A stretch of 7,290 nucleotides of DNA from Oxalobacteraceae bacterium (GTDB lineage Bacteria; Pseudomonadota; Gammaproteobacteria; Burkholderiales; Burkholderiaceae_D), in NCBI GenBank assembly GCA_947487325.1, contig CANKWG010000115.1, forward strand, positions 1 through 7,290, given 5' to 3'. This document shows positions 6,515 through 7,290 of this stretch, piece by piece. The notes under the pieces were generated by a model. The model searched no databases, was not told where the DNA came from, and saw only the letters and a list, made by a program, of their open reading frames with translations. A program made the translations under genes and the position numbers. Each line of letters starts with the position of its first letter. The stretch's first letter is position 1.

Positions 6515-6540
6515 TCTGATCCATCACCACGGAGAACCGA

Positions 6541-7290
6541 ATGTCGTACACCACACTGATTTCAGTGAAAGAACTTCAACAGCATCTGGATGATCCTGCA
6601 TTCGTACTACTCGATTGTCGCGGTGAACTGACCGATACGCACGCGGGCGCGGCAGCGTTCGCTGTCGGGCATCTGCCGGGTGCACAGCATGCTGACCCGG
6701 ATGTGCATCTGTCAGATAAGTCACTGGCTAAAGATGGCTCGTTTCGTGGCCGGCATCCGCTGCCATCGCCCGAAAACTTTATTCAAACGTTGCGTCACTG
6801 GGGCATACATCCTCAATCGCAAGTGATCGTCTACGACGGACATGCTGGCATGTTTGCGTCGCGCGTATGGTGGATGCTGCGCTGGGTGGGACACGCTAAC
6901 GTTGCACTGCTGGATGGCGGATTGCCGGCCTGGCAAGCAGCAGGTGGCGCCGTAACGACTGCGGTCACGACCAAAGCACCGGGCAGCATCACGCTACAAG
7001 CATCGCTGGTACGCACGGTATCGGCTGACGATGTTCTGGCCAACCTCGACACAAAACAATCCATCGTGCTGGACGCACGCGCCAATGATCGTTTTCGTGG
7101 AGAGAATGAAACGATAGACCCGGTCGCCGGACACATACCGGGCGCGCGAAACCGCGTGTTCAAAGATAACTTGCAATCGAATGGCTGCTTCAAAAATGCT
7201 GAAGCCTTGCGCGCAGAATTCAGTGCACTGATACGCAGCCCTGAGTCCACGATCGCGCAGTGTGGATCGGGTATTTCAGCTTGCCACAAC
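6541..7290 (+). CDS. Two-domain sulfurtransferase, 3-mercaptopyruvate type (3' end cut by window edge)
   Basis: Tandem rhodanese protein; 250 codons are visible, and about 30 residues are probably missing relative to the usual length. Domain 1 (about 6-135) shows LLDCRG at 23-28 and GHLPGA at 43-48 but has Asp99-Gly in place of an active-site loop cysteine, as expected for the inactive half. Domain 2 (about 155 on) shows LDAR at 177-180, RFRGE at 184-188 and GHIPGARN at 197-204, and reaches the catalytic Cys241 in CGSGISACHN. A CGSG loop is typical of 3-mercaptopyruvate sulfurtransferases (SseA-like), whereas thiosulfate rhodaneses usually have CRKG. It would move sulfane sulfur from mercaptopyruvate to cyanide or a thiol acceptor in the cytosol. 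GGAG lies 6 bases before the ATG. The 26-base gap after the transporter holds no terminator, so cotranscription is likely. Confidence 0.93.
   Translation, partial: MSYTTLISVKELQQHLDDPAFVLLDCRGELTDTHAGAAAFAVGHLPGAQHADPDVHLSDKSLAKDGSFRGRHPLPSPENFIQTLRHWGIHPQSQVIVYDGHAGMFASRVWWMLRWVGHANVALLDGGLPAWQAAGGAVTTAVTTKAPGSITLQASLVRTVSADDVLANLDTKQSIVLDARANDRFRGENETIDPVAGHIPGARNRVFKDNLQSNGCFKNAEALRAEFSALIRSPESTIAQCGSGISACHN

Noticed and set aside
6831..7289. Minus-strand open frame of 152 codons antisense to the sulfurtransferase
   Set aside because: The plus strand carries complete rhodanese motifs up to the catalytic cysteine, and the antisense translation has no recognisable features.

Overview
The window looks like chromosomal DNA of a betaproteobacterium, most plausibly Burkholderiales/Oxalobacteraceae. 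I base this on the moderate GC, the sequence character of the isoprenoid enzymes, and the arrangement of a Rieske oxygenase gene divergent from xseB-ispA-dxs, which I remember from that group but could not check here. There is no tRNA, rRNA, CRISPR array, insertion sequence or phage gene in view.

Layout. (1) Positions 1-950, minus strand: an open-ended gene for a very acidic, serine-rich, probably disordered protein of unknown function, cut by the left edge. (2) Positions 1043-1074: a strong, nearly symmetric intrinsic terminator that closes the next operon. (3) Positions 1107-4124, minus strand: the compact operon xseB-ispA-dxs, read right to left, with a 4-base overlap and then a 10-base gap. 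It supplies the small subunit of exonuclease VII, farnesyl diphosphate synthase and DXP synthase, so two of the three proteins belong to the MEP/isoprenoid pathway. (4) Positions 4125-4415: a 291-base divergent intergenic region with a recognisable plus-strand promoter. (5) Positions 4416-7290, plus strand: a Rieske-type oxygenase alpha subunit, a 10-TM EamA/DMT transporter and a two-domain sulfurtransferase cut by the right edge. These are closely spaced and probably cotranscribed.

The housekeeping genes are ordinary. The least ordinary part is the Rieske-EamA junction. A 24-codon reading frame starts in the Rieske stop codon (TGATG overlap) and ends just before a perfect 10-bp inverted repeat. 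That repeat hides the transporter's ribosome binding site and holds its TTG start codon in the loop. The geometry suggests the transporter is translated mainly when ribosomes arrive from upstream. The other item worth attention is the acidic protein at the left edge, whose composition would fit a secreted or host-directed protein but equally other disordered acidic proteins.
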